A stretch of DNA of 59,972 bases, taken from the NCBI GenBank assembly GCA_031285295.1, contig JAITWK010000043.1, forward strand, positions 1 through 59,972. Direction: 5' to 3'. Shown here piece after piece: positions 36,653 through 43,537 of the stretch. Position 1 is the stretch's first letter, and the number at the start of each line of letters is the position of its first letter. This DNA comes from Deltaproteobacteria bacterium. Lineage in GTDB: Bacteria > Desulfobacterota > Desulfovibrionia > Desulfovibrionales > Desulfovibrionaceae. The position numbers and the translations under genes are program-made. The notes beneath the pieces are model-generated. The model made no database searches, was not told the origin of the DNA, and saw only the letters and a program-made list of their open reading frames with translations.

Positions 36653-36817
36653 TTATTCTTCCGGATCGTCTTTAACCAGAAGCGCCTTTATTTTGTCTAT
36701 GGCCATATACGTGTGGCGGATTCCGCCAATAAACACATTCGGACCGCCAATGCAACATCCCGGGCAAAAGCAACCGGGAACTCCGTTTTAAAATGTGCTG
36801 CCCAAGGCTGAAGCCAT
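36653..36817 (-). pseudogene. Cys-rich microgene with an in-frame TAA at codon 10
   Basis: AGGGAG precedes the ATG at 36815-36817, which opens MASALGSTF then TAA at 36788-36790. The same frame continues to a stop at 36653 and encodes VPGCFCPGCCIGGPNVFIGG followed by a charged helix (MAIDKIKALLVKDDPEE). The gene ends 11 bp before hydS. One base change would restore a 54-residue protein with a CXCX2CC cluster. It is either a fresh pseudogene, a readthrough case or a remnant. Family not recognised. Confidence 0.5.
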
Positions 36818-36882
36818 ATTCTCACTCCCTTGACCGCCCAGGCAAAGCCGTATAACCTTACGCACAACATCAGAGGTGCATC

Positions 36883-37173
36883 ATGCAGGAAGCCAATTTT
36901 ACCTTGCGTGTGGATAATGCGCTAAAAACAGCTTTTACCGAGGCGGCGCACAGGCAGGATCGCACGGCGGCGCAGCTTGTTCGCGACTATATGCGCTCGG
37001 TGGTTCAGGAAACCCGCGAACAAGATGAATATGAAGCCTGGTTCCGGGCCAGAGTGGAAGCGGCCAGGCAGGAAATTAGCGAGGGTCGGGGGCTTACCCA
37101 TGAAGAAGTTATGATCAAACAGGCGGAGCGCCGCAGCCGCTTGTTGGCTCAGGCCGCGCGGCAGTCCCAATGA
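36883..37173 (+). CDS. ParD-like ribbon-helix-helix antitoxin
   Basis: 96 residues. The N-terminal NFTLRVDNALKTAFTEAAHRQDRTAAQLVRDYMRSVV is an RHH DNA-binding fold; the remainder is a charged helix that would wrap the toxin. It overlaps the toxin gene by 4 bp (ATGA). AGAGGTG lies before the ATG. It probably represses its own operon. It sits exactly between the two divergent hydrogenase operons. Confidence 0.83.
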   Translation: MQEANFTLRVDNALKTAFTEAAHRQDRTAAQLVRDYMRSVVQETREQDEYEAWFRARVEAARQEISEGRGLTHEEVMIKQAERRSRLLAQAARQSQ

Positions 37174-37457
37174 AACTGATTTGGTCTCCCCGTTCGGAAA
37201 ATGAACTCGCGGCGATTGTTGCCTATATTGCCAAAGATAATATTGACGCCGCTCTTGCTCTCGATTTTCATGTCACCAATTCCGCAGAGCTTCTGCTCAA
37301 CTATCCCAAGAAGGGCAGACCCGGACGCGTTGCGGGAACTCGCGAACTGATTGTTCATGAGCATTACATCCTGGTTTATGAGATAGCCGGCGACGAATTG
37401 CAGATTCTTTCCGTTTTGCACACCTCACGTCAATGGCCCCCAACCTCAACCGCTTGA
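37170..37457 (+). CDS. ParE/RelE-family toxin
   Basis: 95 residues: LIWSPRSENELAAIVAYIAKDN at the N-terminus, YPKKGRPGRVAGTRELIVHEHYILVYEIAGDELQILSVLHTSRQWP to the end. The PxxGRxGRVxGTRELxVxxxYxLVYxxxxxxxxIL.VLH..R.WP pattern is classic for ParE-superfamily toxins. ParE members poison gyrase, while RelE members cut mRNA; the sequence alone does not decide. It pairs with the antitoxin gene at 36883. Confidence 0.87.
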   Translation: MKLIWSPRSENELAAIVAYIAKDNIDAALALDFHVTNSAELLLNYPKKGRPGRVAGTRELIVHEHYILVYEIAGDELQILSVLHTSRQWPPTSTA

Positions 37458-37483
37458 CATCCGTACATTCATACTAATTTAAT
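37454..37483 (+). promoter_or_regulatory. Promoter-like site for the plus-strand hydrogenase operon
   Basis: TTGACA (37454-37459), 18 bp, TTTAAT (37478-37483); it overlaps the last codons of the toxin gene. The words TTGACATCCGTACATTC are nearly repeated before nrdD (TTGACATCCGCACATAC at 47549). The start of the first gene is at 37719, leaving a ~230-nt leader with no clear structure. Confidence 0.5.
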
Positions 37484-37718
37484 CTGCAAAAACAGAAAAA
37501 AACAAAAAATTACCTACGCTCTCTAGGCGACGAAGGCTTTGTACAGAAATAAATTTCAGTTGACGGAAACACTGGCATCCAGTAAGGATGCTGGCTGACA
37601 AGCCCCTTCTTTTTTCCTTTTCATCCAAGAACTTGCAGGCATTCTTTCCTAAACAGCGAAAGAGCGAGCCGGGCAAGTGAAAAAAAGAACTTGTCTATAA
37701 CGCAAGGAGATGCGGCAT

Positions 37719-38894
37719 ATGCATAGATTCTGTACCGAGATCGGCTATCAAAGCCTGAACAAGTTCGGCGAAATTCTGTGCGGCGATATGGTCGAGGTGG
37801 TGGAAAAGGAGAACCGGGAGGTCATCATTGTTCTGGCCGATGGCCTGGGCAGCGGTGTCAAAGCCTGCATCCTCTCCAATCTTACGGCGAAAATCATCGC
37901 GACCATGCTGGCGGCCGACCTGAGCATTACGGATTGCGTCCAGGCTATCGCCGCAACACTGCCGGTCTGTGCGGTCCGCAAAATTGCTTACAGCACCTTC
38001 ACCATTATTCGCATTGTTGATTACCGCGAAGCGGAAATTATCCGCTACGACAACCCCAACGTCATCTTTTTGCGCGACGGCGTCGCCACGCCCCTTCAGG
38101 AGTGGTCCGAAACGATCGACGGCAAAGTCATTTACAAATCCCACGTCAAGCTCCAGGAAAACGACACCTTTATCGCTGTCAGTGACGGGGCGGTGCACGC
38201 CGGCGTGGGTAAAACGCTCAATTTCGGCTGGCAACTAAAAGATATCACCAGTTTTCTCGAAAGCATCTACCAATCCCATTATACCGCCAAAACCCTCTCC
38301 ACCATTTTGCTGGAGAAGTGCAATGCCCTGTATGGCGGCGAACCGGGTGACGATACCTCGGTTTGCACCCTTAAAATACGCCTCCGCAAGCCCATGAACC
38401 TGCTGCTTGGCCCGCCCCAGGACCCTGCCGATGTGCAGCGCATGATGTCCCTGTTTTTTTCCAAGGCGGGCAAGCATATCGTCTGCGGCGGAACCACCTC
38501 CACCCTGGCGGCGGAATATTTGGGCAAGCCGCTGCATGCCGACATCAGCGACTATGTTGATCCCAGTATCCCGCCAACCGCAACGGTTGAGGGGATTGAT
38601 CTGGTCACGGAGGGCGTGCTCACCATCAGCCGGGTGTTGGAATACGCCCGGGATTATCTTGCGGACAACAAGCATTATAAAGAATGGAGCCAGAAAAAAG
38701 ACGGCGCTTCGCAAATCGCCCGCCTTTTGTTTGAAGAAGCTACGGACATCAGCTTTTATGTCGGCCAGGCCGTCAATCCGGCGCACCAGAATCCCAATCT
38801 TCCCATTGGTTTCAATATTAAAATGCGTTTGGTAGAGGAACTTTCCGAATCGCTCAAAAAGATGGGCAAAAAAATCAAAGTCAGTTATTTTTAA
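37719..38894 (+). CDS. SpoIIE-type PP2C serine phosphatase with extra C-terminal domain (copy 2)
   Basis: ~391 residues. The ATG at 37719 is favoured because AAGGAGA is 8 bp upstream; the ATG at 37710 is too close. PP2C motifs: VLADGLGSGVKACI, DTFIAVSDGAVHAGVG, PGDDTSVCTLKI. The C-terminal ~160 residues share VCGGTTSTLAAEYLG, PPTATVEGIDLVTEGVLTISRVLEYARDYL with copy 1 at 33745. It is the first gene of the HndA/HndC/HndD operon, 13 bp before hndA. It may dephosphorylate a partner protein according to the state of the hydrogenase; substrate not visible. Confidence 0.82.
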   Translation: MHRFCTEIGYQSLNKFGEILCGDMVEVVEKENREVIIVLADGLGSGVKACILSNLTAKIIATMLAADLSITDCVQAIAATLPVCAVRKIAYSTFTIIRIVDYREAEIIRYDNPNVIFLRDGVATPLQEWSETIDGKVIYKSHVKLQENDTFIAVSDGAVHAGVGKTLNFGWQLKDITSFLESIYQSHYTAKTLSTILLEKCNALYGGEPGDDTSVCTLKIRLRKPMNLLLGPPQDPADVQRMMSLFFSKAGKHIVCGGTTSTLAAEYLGKPLHADISDYVDPSIPPTATVEGIDLVTEGVLTISRVLEYARDYLADNKHYKEWSQKKDGASQIARLLFEEATDISFYVGQAVNPAHQNPNLPIGFNIKMRLVEELSESLKKMGKKIKVSYF

Positions 38895-38907
38895 AGGAGT
38901 CTACACA

Positions 38908-39393
38908 ATGACCGAAACCGTCGAAACTCAGGTTCTCGACAGAATCATTACAGCGCACGGGCAAAAACCCAGCGCTGTAATTGCTATTTTGCAGGATATT
39001 CAGGAGCATTACCGCTACCTGCCGGCAGGTGTTTTCCCCTACCTGGCCAAAGCGTTGAAAATCAGCCAATCCGGCATTTATTCTGTTGCCACCTTCTATG
39101 AGAACTTTTCGCTGCTGCCCAAGGGCAAATATGTTTTCAAAATCTGTGATGGAACCGCCTGCCACGTGCGCAAGTCCATTCCGATTCTGGAAAGACTGCG
39201 TGCCGAGCTTGACCTTTCCGAAGAAAAGCCCACCACCGATGATCTGACCTTTACGGTGGAGACTGTTTCCTGCCTGGGCGCTTGCGGCCTTGCCCCGGTT
39301 CTGACTGTCAACGACAAGGTTTATCCCGCCATGACGCCAGATAAAGCCAGTGAGTTGTTGAACAGCCTGAAAGAGGAGCTTAAAAATGCTTAA
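38908..39393 (+). CDS. hndA: HndA/HydC/NuoE-type [2Fe-2S] hydrogenase subunit
   Basis: 161 residues. An N-terminal helical part (ILQDIQEHYRYLPAGVFPYLAKAL) and a thioredoxin-like [2Fe-2S] domain with Cys residues in CDGTAC and SCLGACGLAPV. It matches NuoE (24-kDa) and HndA/HydC subunits of NAD(P)-linked, electron-bifurcating [FeFe]-hydrogenases, where it passes electrons to or from the flavin subunit. It overlaps the next gene by 8 bp. Confidence 0.9.
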   Translation: MTETVETQVLDRIITAHGQKPSAVIAILQDIQEHYRYLPAGVFPYLAKALKISQSGIYSVATFYENFSLLPKGKYVFKICDGTACHVRKSIPILERLRAELDLSEEKPTTDDLTFTVETVSCLGACGLAPVLTVNDKVYPAMTPDKASELLNSLKEELKNA

Positions 39394-41260
39394 AACCAGA
39401 GAAGATCTCAAGGCCTTCCGCGCCCTCTGCCAAAAGGCTGTCAAAGCGGAACCGCGCAAAATTTTAGTTTGCGCCGGTACCGGCTGTATCGCTGGCGGCT
39501 CCCTGGACGTATATGCCAAGCTGAAAGAAGTGATGGCCGCCAAAGGCCTGAATTGCAGCGTGCAAATGGAAGTGGAAGCCGGAATCCCGGATGTGGCGCT
39601 TAAAAAGAGCGGCTGCCAGGGTTTTTGCGATATGGGCACCCTGCTGCGCATTGAACCCCAGGGCTGGATCTACACCAAGGTGAAGCCTGCGGATTGCGAA
39701 GAAATCATAGAAAAAACCATCCTCAAGGGTGAGCATATCGGGCGGCTGGCTTATCACCACGAAGGCCGCGCCTGCAAATGCGCCGCTGAGATTCCCTTTT
39801 ATGCCAAGCAAACCCGCGTCACCATGGCCCGTTGCGGTGAAATCGACGCCAACTACATCGAAGAATACATTGCCGCCGGTGGCTACGAAGCCCTGGAAAA
39901 GGCCCTCTTTGAAATGGATTCGGATCGCATCATCCGCGAAATTACCGAATCCAATCTGCGCGGGCGCGGCGGCGGCGGCTTCCAGACCGGCAAAAAGTGG
40001 TCCCAGGTGGCCAGGCAGAAGGAAACCGTGCGCTATGTGGTCTGTAACGGCGACGAGGGCGACCCCGGCGCGTTCATGGACTGCGGCGTGATGGAAGGCA
40101 TCCCCCACCAGATGCTGGAAGGGATGATCATTGCCGGTTACGCTACCGGAGCTTCCGAAGGTTATATCTACGTGCGTGCCGAATACCCGCGTGCCGTAGA
40201 ACGCCTGCGCGGTGCCATCGCCCAGGCCGAAGCCAAGGGCCTTTTGGGCGACAATATTCTGGGCAGCGGCTTTTCCTTCCGCCTGCGCATCAACCGTGGC
40301 GCCGGCGCTTTCGTGTGCGGCGAAGGCAGCGCCCTGACCGCCTCCATTGAAGGCAAGCGCGGCATGCCGCGCGTAAAGCCCCCGCGCACGGTGGAACAGG
40401 GCCTGTTCGGCAAGCCCACGGTGCTGAACAACGTGGAAACTTTCGCGGCTGTGCCTTTGATCATCGAAAAAGGCGCCCAGTGGTATCGCTCCATCGGTAC
40501 CGAAACCAGCCCCGGCACCAAGGCCTTCTCGCTTACCGGCAACATCCGCAATACCGGCATGATCGAAGTTCCCATGGGAACGCCCCTGAAGGAAGTAATC
40601 TTCGGCGTGGGCGGCGGTATGCGCGAAGGAGCCACCTTCAAGGCGGTACAGATTGGCGGCCCTTCCGGTGCCTGTCTGACCAACGACCACATGGACCTGC
40701 CGCTCGACTTTGACAGCCTGAAAAAAGTGGGGGCCATGATTGGCTCCGGCGGCCTGGTAGTGCTGGACGAAAACACCTGTATGGTGGAAGTGGCGCGTTT
40801 CTTCATGAACTTCACCCAGAAAGAAAGCTGCGGCAAATGCGCACCCTGCCGTGAAGGCACCCGCCGCATGCTGGAAATTCTGGAGCGCATCGTGGCCGGT
40901 GAAGGCCGGGATGGCGATCTGGAAATGCTGGAAGAACTTGCCGATACCATTACGGCTACCGCCCTGTGCGGCCTCGGCAAAACTGCCGCCTCGCCGGTAA
41001 TCAGCACCATCCGCTCTTTCCGCAGTGAATACGAAGCGCATATCTATGAAAAACGCTGCCCGGCCGGAAGCTGCCAAAAGCTCAAGCGCATCACGATTGA
41101 TCCAGAGCTTTGCAAGGGTTGCTCCAAGTGCGCCAAAGTCTGCCCGGTTGGCGCTATTTCCGGCAAGGTGAAAGAACCGTTTGTCATCGACGGGAATACC
41201 TGCATCAAGTGCGGTGCCTGTCTGACTACTTGCCCGTTCCAGGCCATTAAGGAGGCTTAA
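39386..41260 (+). CDS. hndC: HydB-type flavin subunit (HndB+HndC fusion), NuoF family
   Basis: 624 residues. Residues ~20-115 are a thioredoxin-like [2Fe-2S] domain (VCAGTGCIAGG, CQGFCDMG). Residues ~190-530 are NuoF with the FMN loop GRGGGGFQTGKKW, NGDEGDPGAFMD and the NAD-binding GAGAFVCGEGSAL; the [4Fe-4S] site is SCGKCAPCREGTRR. The last ~55 residues hold two [4Fe-4S] clusters (CKGCSKCAKVCP, CIKCGACLTTCP). In D. fructosivorans the N-terminal domain is a separate gene, hndB; here it is fused as in Thermotoga HydB. AGAGGAG precedes the start. This is the NAD(P)-reactive, probably bifurcating, subunit. Confidence 0.9.
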   Translation: MLKTREDLKAFRALCQKAVKAEPRKILVCAGTGCIAGGSLDVYAKLKEVMAAKGLNCSVQMEVEAGIPDVALKKSGCQGFCDMGTLLRIEPQGWIYTKVKPADCEEIIEKTILKGEHIGRLAYHHEGRACKCAAEIPFYAKQTRVTMARCGEIDANYIEEYIAAGGYEALEKALFEMDSDRIIREITESNLRGRGGGGFQTGKKWSQVARQKETVRYVVCNGDEGDPGAFMDCGVMEGIPHQMLEGMIIAGYATGASEGYIYVRAEYPRAVERLRGAIAQAEAKGLLGDNILGSGFSFRLRINRGAGAFVCGEGSALTASIEGKRGMPRVKPPRTVEQGLFGKPTVLNNVETFAAVPLIIEKGAQWYRSIGTETSPGTKAFSLTGNIRNTGMIEVPMGTPLKEVIFGVGGGMREGATFKAVQIGGPSGACLTNDHMDLPLDFDSLKKVGAMIGSGGLVVLDENTCMVEVARFFMNFTQKESCGKCAPCREGTRRMLEILERIVAGEGRDGDLEMLEELADTITATALCGLGKTAASPVISTIRSFRSEYEAHIYEKRCPAGSCQKLKRITIDPELCKGCSKCAKVCPVGAISGKVKEPFVIDGNTCIKCGACLTTCPFQAIKEA

Positions 41261-41262
41261 AG

Positions 41263-42981
41263 TTGGACTCTAAAAAATATTTGACCATAGACGGCATTCC
41301 TGTGGAAATTGCCGGGGAGAAGAACCTCCTGGAGCTTATCCGCAAGGCTGGCATAAAAATGCCCACCTTCTGCTATCATTCCGAGCTCTCCATTTACGGA
41401 GCCTGCCGGATGTGCATGGTGGAAATCGAAAAAGGCGGCCTGGACGCTGCCTGTTCCGCCCAGCCCCGCGCCGGGATGGTAATTCACACCAATACCGAAC
41501 GCCTGCGCAAGCACCGCAAAATGATCCTTGAGCTTTTGCTGGCCAACCACTGCCGCGATTGCACCACCTGCGGCAACAACATCAACTGCAAACTTCAGGA
41601 TCTTGCCGCGCGTTTCAACATCGAGGGCGTGCGCTTCCCCAACACCGCCGAAAAGCCGGACCTCGATACTTCGTCGCTCTGCGTGGTCCGGGACCGGAAC
41701 AAATGCATCCTCTGCGGCGACTGCGTCCGTATGTGCAACGAAATCCAGAATGTCGGCGCGATTGACTTCATCCATCGCGGATCAAAGATGTCGATTGGCA
41801 CGGCCTTTGATGAGCCGCTGGCCAATTCCAACTGCGTGGGCTGCGGCCAGTGCGCCGCCGTCTGCCCCACCGGAGCCATTGTGGTGCGTAACGACACCAG
41901 GAAGCTCTGGCGCGATCTGGACGACAAAAACGTTAAGGTGACGGTGCAGGTCGCTCCGGCGGTCCGCGTGGCCCTGGGCAAGGAACTTGGCCTGGCTGAA
42001 GGCGAAGACGGCATGGGTAAAATTGTCGCCGCCCTGCGCCGCATGGGCTTCGATGAAATATTCGATACCTCCACCGCCGCTGACCTGACCGTGCTGGAAG
42101 AATCCAACGAATTCCTGCGCCGTCTCGAAAAAAGTGAAGCGGAACTCGGCGGCATGCCGCTGTTTACCTCCTGCTGCCCGGCCTGGATTAACTTCTGCGA
42201 GCGCAACTACCCCGAACTGCTGCCGCACATCTCCTCCTGCCGTTCGCCCATGCAGATGTTCGCCTCGGTCATCAAGGCGCAGCATGCGGCTTCCTCCAGC
42301 CGCCGTGCGGTTCATGTGGCGGTTATGCCCTGCACCGCCAAAAAGTTTGAGGCGGCCCGCAGCGAGTTTACCATGAACGGTGAGCCGAATGTTGACTATG
42401 TCATCACCACGCAGGAACTGATCCGGATGATCAAGGAATCCGGCCTCGTCTTTGCCGAACTGGAAGCCGAAGCCGTTGATGCTCCGTTTAGCGCCATGAC
42501 CGGCGCGGGCGTGATCTTCGGCGTGACCGGCGGCGTTACCGAAGCGGTGCTGCGCCGTCTTTCCTCCGACAAAACGCGGGCCGGACTGGGCGCGATTGCC
42601 ATGAACGGCGTGCGCGGCATGAAGGGCGTCAAGGAAATCTTGCTGCCCGCAGGCGAAAAGACCCTGCGCATCGCCATTGTCAGCGGACTCAAAAATGCTT
42701 CCGACCTCATTGAAAAAATCAAGGAAGGCGAGCATTATGATCTGGTGGAAGTGATGGCCTGCCCCGGTGGCTGCGTAAACGGTGCCGGTCAGCCCTACAC
42801 TGCGGAAAACAAGGCGGAGCGTGGCAATGGCCTTTACGCCGCCGACAAGCTTTGCAGCGTCAAGCGCTCGGAAGAAAACCCGCTGATGATGTCGCTGTAC
42901 AACGGCCTGCTCAAGGGCCGCGTGCATGAACTGCTCCACGTTTCTTACGGCGGTTCTCACAAGGACAAGGGGGCGCACTAA
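41263..42981 (+). CDS. hndD: Catalytic [FeFe]-hydrogenase subunit
   Basis: 572 residues with a TTG start 8 bp after AAGGAGG. N-terminal NuoG-like [2Fe-2S] (CYHSELSIYGACRMC), a His/Cys cluster (HCRDCTTCGNNINC), two [4Fe-4S] (CILCGDCVRMC, CVGCGQCAAVCP), then the H-cluster domain with L1 TSCCPAW, L2 MPCTAKKFE and L3 EVMACPGGCVNG, all intact, and the small-subunit-like tail (ENPLMMSLYNGLL). It reduces protons or oxidises hydrogen and works with hndA and hndC as a cytoplasmic NAD(P)/ferredoxin-linked complex. Its stop overlaps the next ATG (TAATG). Confidence 0.92.
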   Translation: MDSKKYLTIDGIPVEIAGEKNLLELIRKAGIKMPTFCYHSELSIYGACRMCMVEIEKGGLDAACSAQPRAGMVIHTNTERLRKHRKMILELLLANHCRDCTTCGNNINCKLQDLAARFNIEGVRFPNTAEKPDLDTSSLCVVRDRNKCILCGDCVRMCNEIQNVGAIDFIHRGSKMSIGTAFDEPLANSNCVGCGQCAAVCPTGAIVVRNDTRKLWRDLDDKNVKVTVQVAPAVRVALGKELGLAEGEDGMGKIVAALRRMGFDEIFDTSTAADLTVLEESNEFLRRLEKSEAELGGMPLFTSCCPAWINFCERNYPELLPHISSCRSPMQMFASVIKAQHAASSSRRAVHVAVMPCTAKKFEAARSEFTMNGEPNVDYVITTQELIRMIKESGLVFAELEAEAVDAPFSAMTGAGVIFGVTGGVTEAVLRRLSSDKTRAGLGAIAMNGVRGMKGVKEILLPAGEKTLRIAIVSGLKNASDLIEKIKEGEHYDLVEVMACPGGCVNGAGQPYTAENKAERGNGLYAADKLCSVKRSEENPLMMSLYNGLLKGRVHELLHVSYGGSHKDKGAH

Positions 42982-43232
42982 TGCTTGAACTGAATGTCTG
43001 TATCGGCAGTTCCTGCCACCTGAAAGGCTCTTACAACGTGATCCAGACCTTTCAGCAGATCATTGAGGACGAAGCCCTGCATGATCGGGTGGAGATGAAG
43101 GCCCAGTTCTGCATGAAGCAATGCCAAAACGGCGTCTCGGTTGCCATGAACGGCAAAGTGTTCAGTGTCTCGCCCGAGACGGCGCGGCAGTTTTTCCGTG
43201 AAACGGTTTTGAATGAAATAAAAGCCGGCTAA
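42981..43232 (+). CDS. Thioredoxin-like [2Fe-2S] ferredoxin downstream of hndD
   Basis: 83 residues with CIGSSC near the N-terminus and CMKQC in the middle, the four cluster Cys of a NuoE-type thioredoxin-like ferredoxin. It overlaps hndD by one base, so it is coupled to it. Relatives sit in other [FeFe]-hydrogenase operons, and a similar domain can occur within larger hydrogenase subunits. It is probably an extra electron-transfer subunit. Compare the paralogue at 33465. Confidence 0.82.
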   Translation: MLELNVCIGSSCHLKGSYNVIQTFQQIIEDEALHDRVEMKAQFCMKQCQNGVSVAMNGKVFSVSPETARQFFRETVLNEIKAG

Positions 43233-43252
43233 TCACGAGTTTAAAGACATGA

Positions 43253-43284
43253 CTGCCGCGCCGCCCGTAAGGGCGACGCGGCAG
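43253..43284 (+). terminator. Hairpin after the hydrogenase operon
   Basis: CTGCCGCGCCGCCC and GGGCGACGCGGCAG pair over 14 bp with one mismatch around GTAA, 20 bp past the last operon stop. There is no U tract, so it may be a stabiliser or a partial terminator. Confidence 0.55.
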
Positions 43285-43298
43285 CTGAACTGTGTGTT

Positions 43299-43339
43299 AA
43301 TTGGAAAGCCCCGTTCCTGCGAATGGGGACTTTTCAATT
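43299..43339 (+). promoter_or_regulatory. Second hairpin ahead of the hybrid kinase
   Basis: AATTGGAAAGCCCC (43299-43312) and GGGGACTTTTCAATT (43325-43339) fold with one bulge. It lies in the 305-bp gap between the hydrogenase operon and the kinase, together with the hairpin at 43253. Nothing else recognisable is in this gap. Confidence 0.4.
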
Positions 43340-43537
43340 ATTGAGTATGGACTCGCCCATATACCGATGACACACAAATAAAAAAGGATTATATAGGCAT
43401 TATAAATGTTCGGGCCGTACGATACCGAACGTCCAATAACACCTGTAATATCAAAAAAATCAGTATTATAGTGTGTGAACAAAGCATGAATGCTCCAGAA
43501 GCCCAGGTGTGCCACTACAAATAATGGGGAAGACGTT

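Noticed and set aside
39464..41077. 537-codon minus-strand frame opposite hndC
   Set aside because: Antisense shadow; the plus strand has a complete NuoF-type protein with all motifs.
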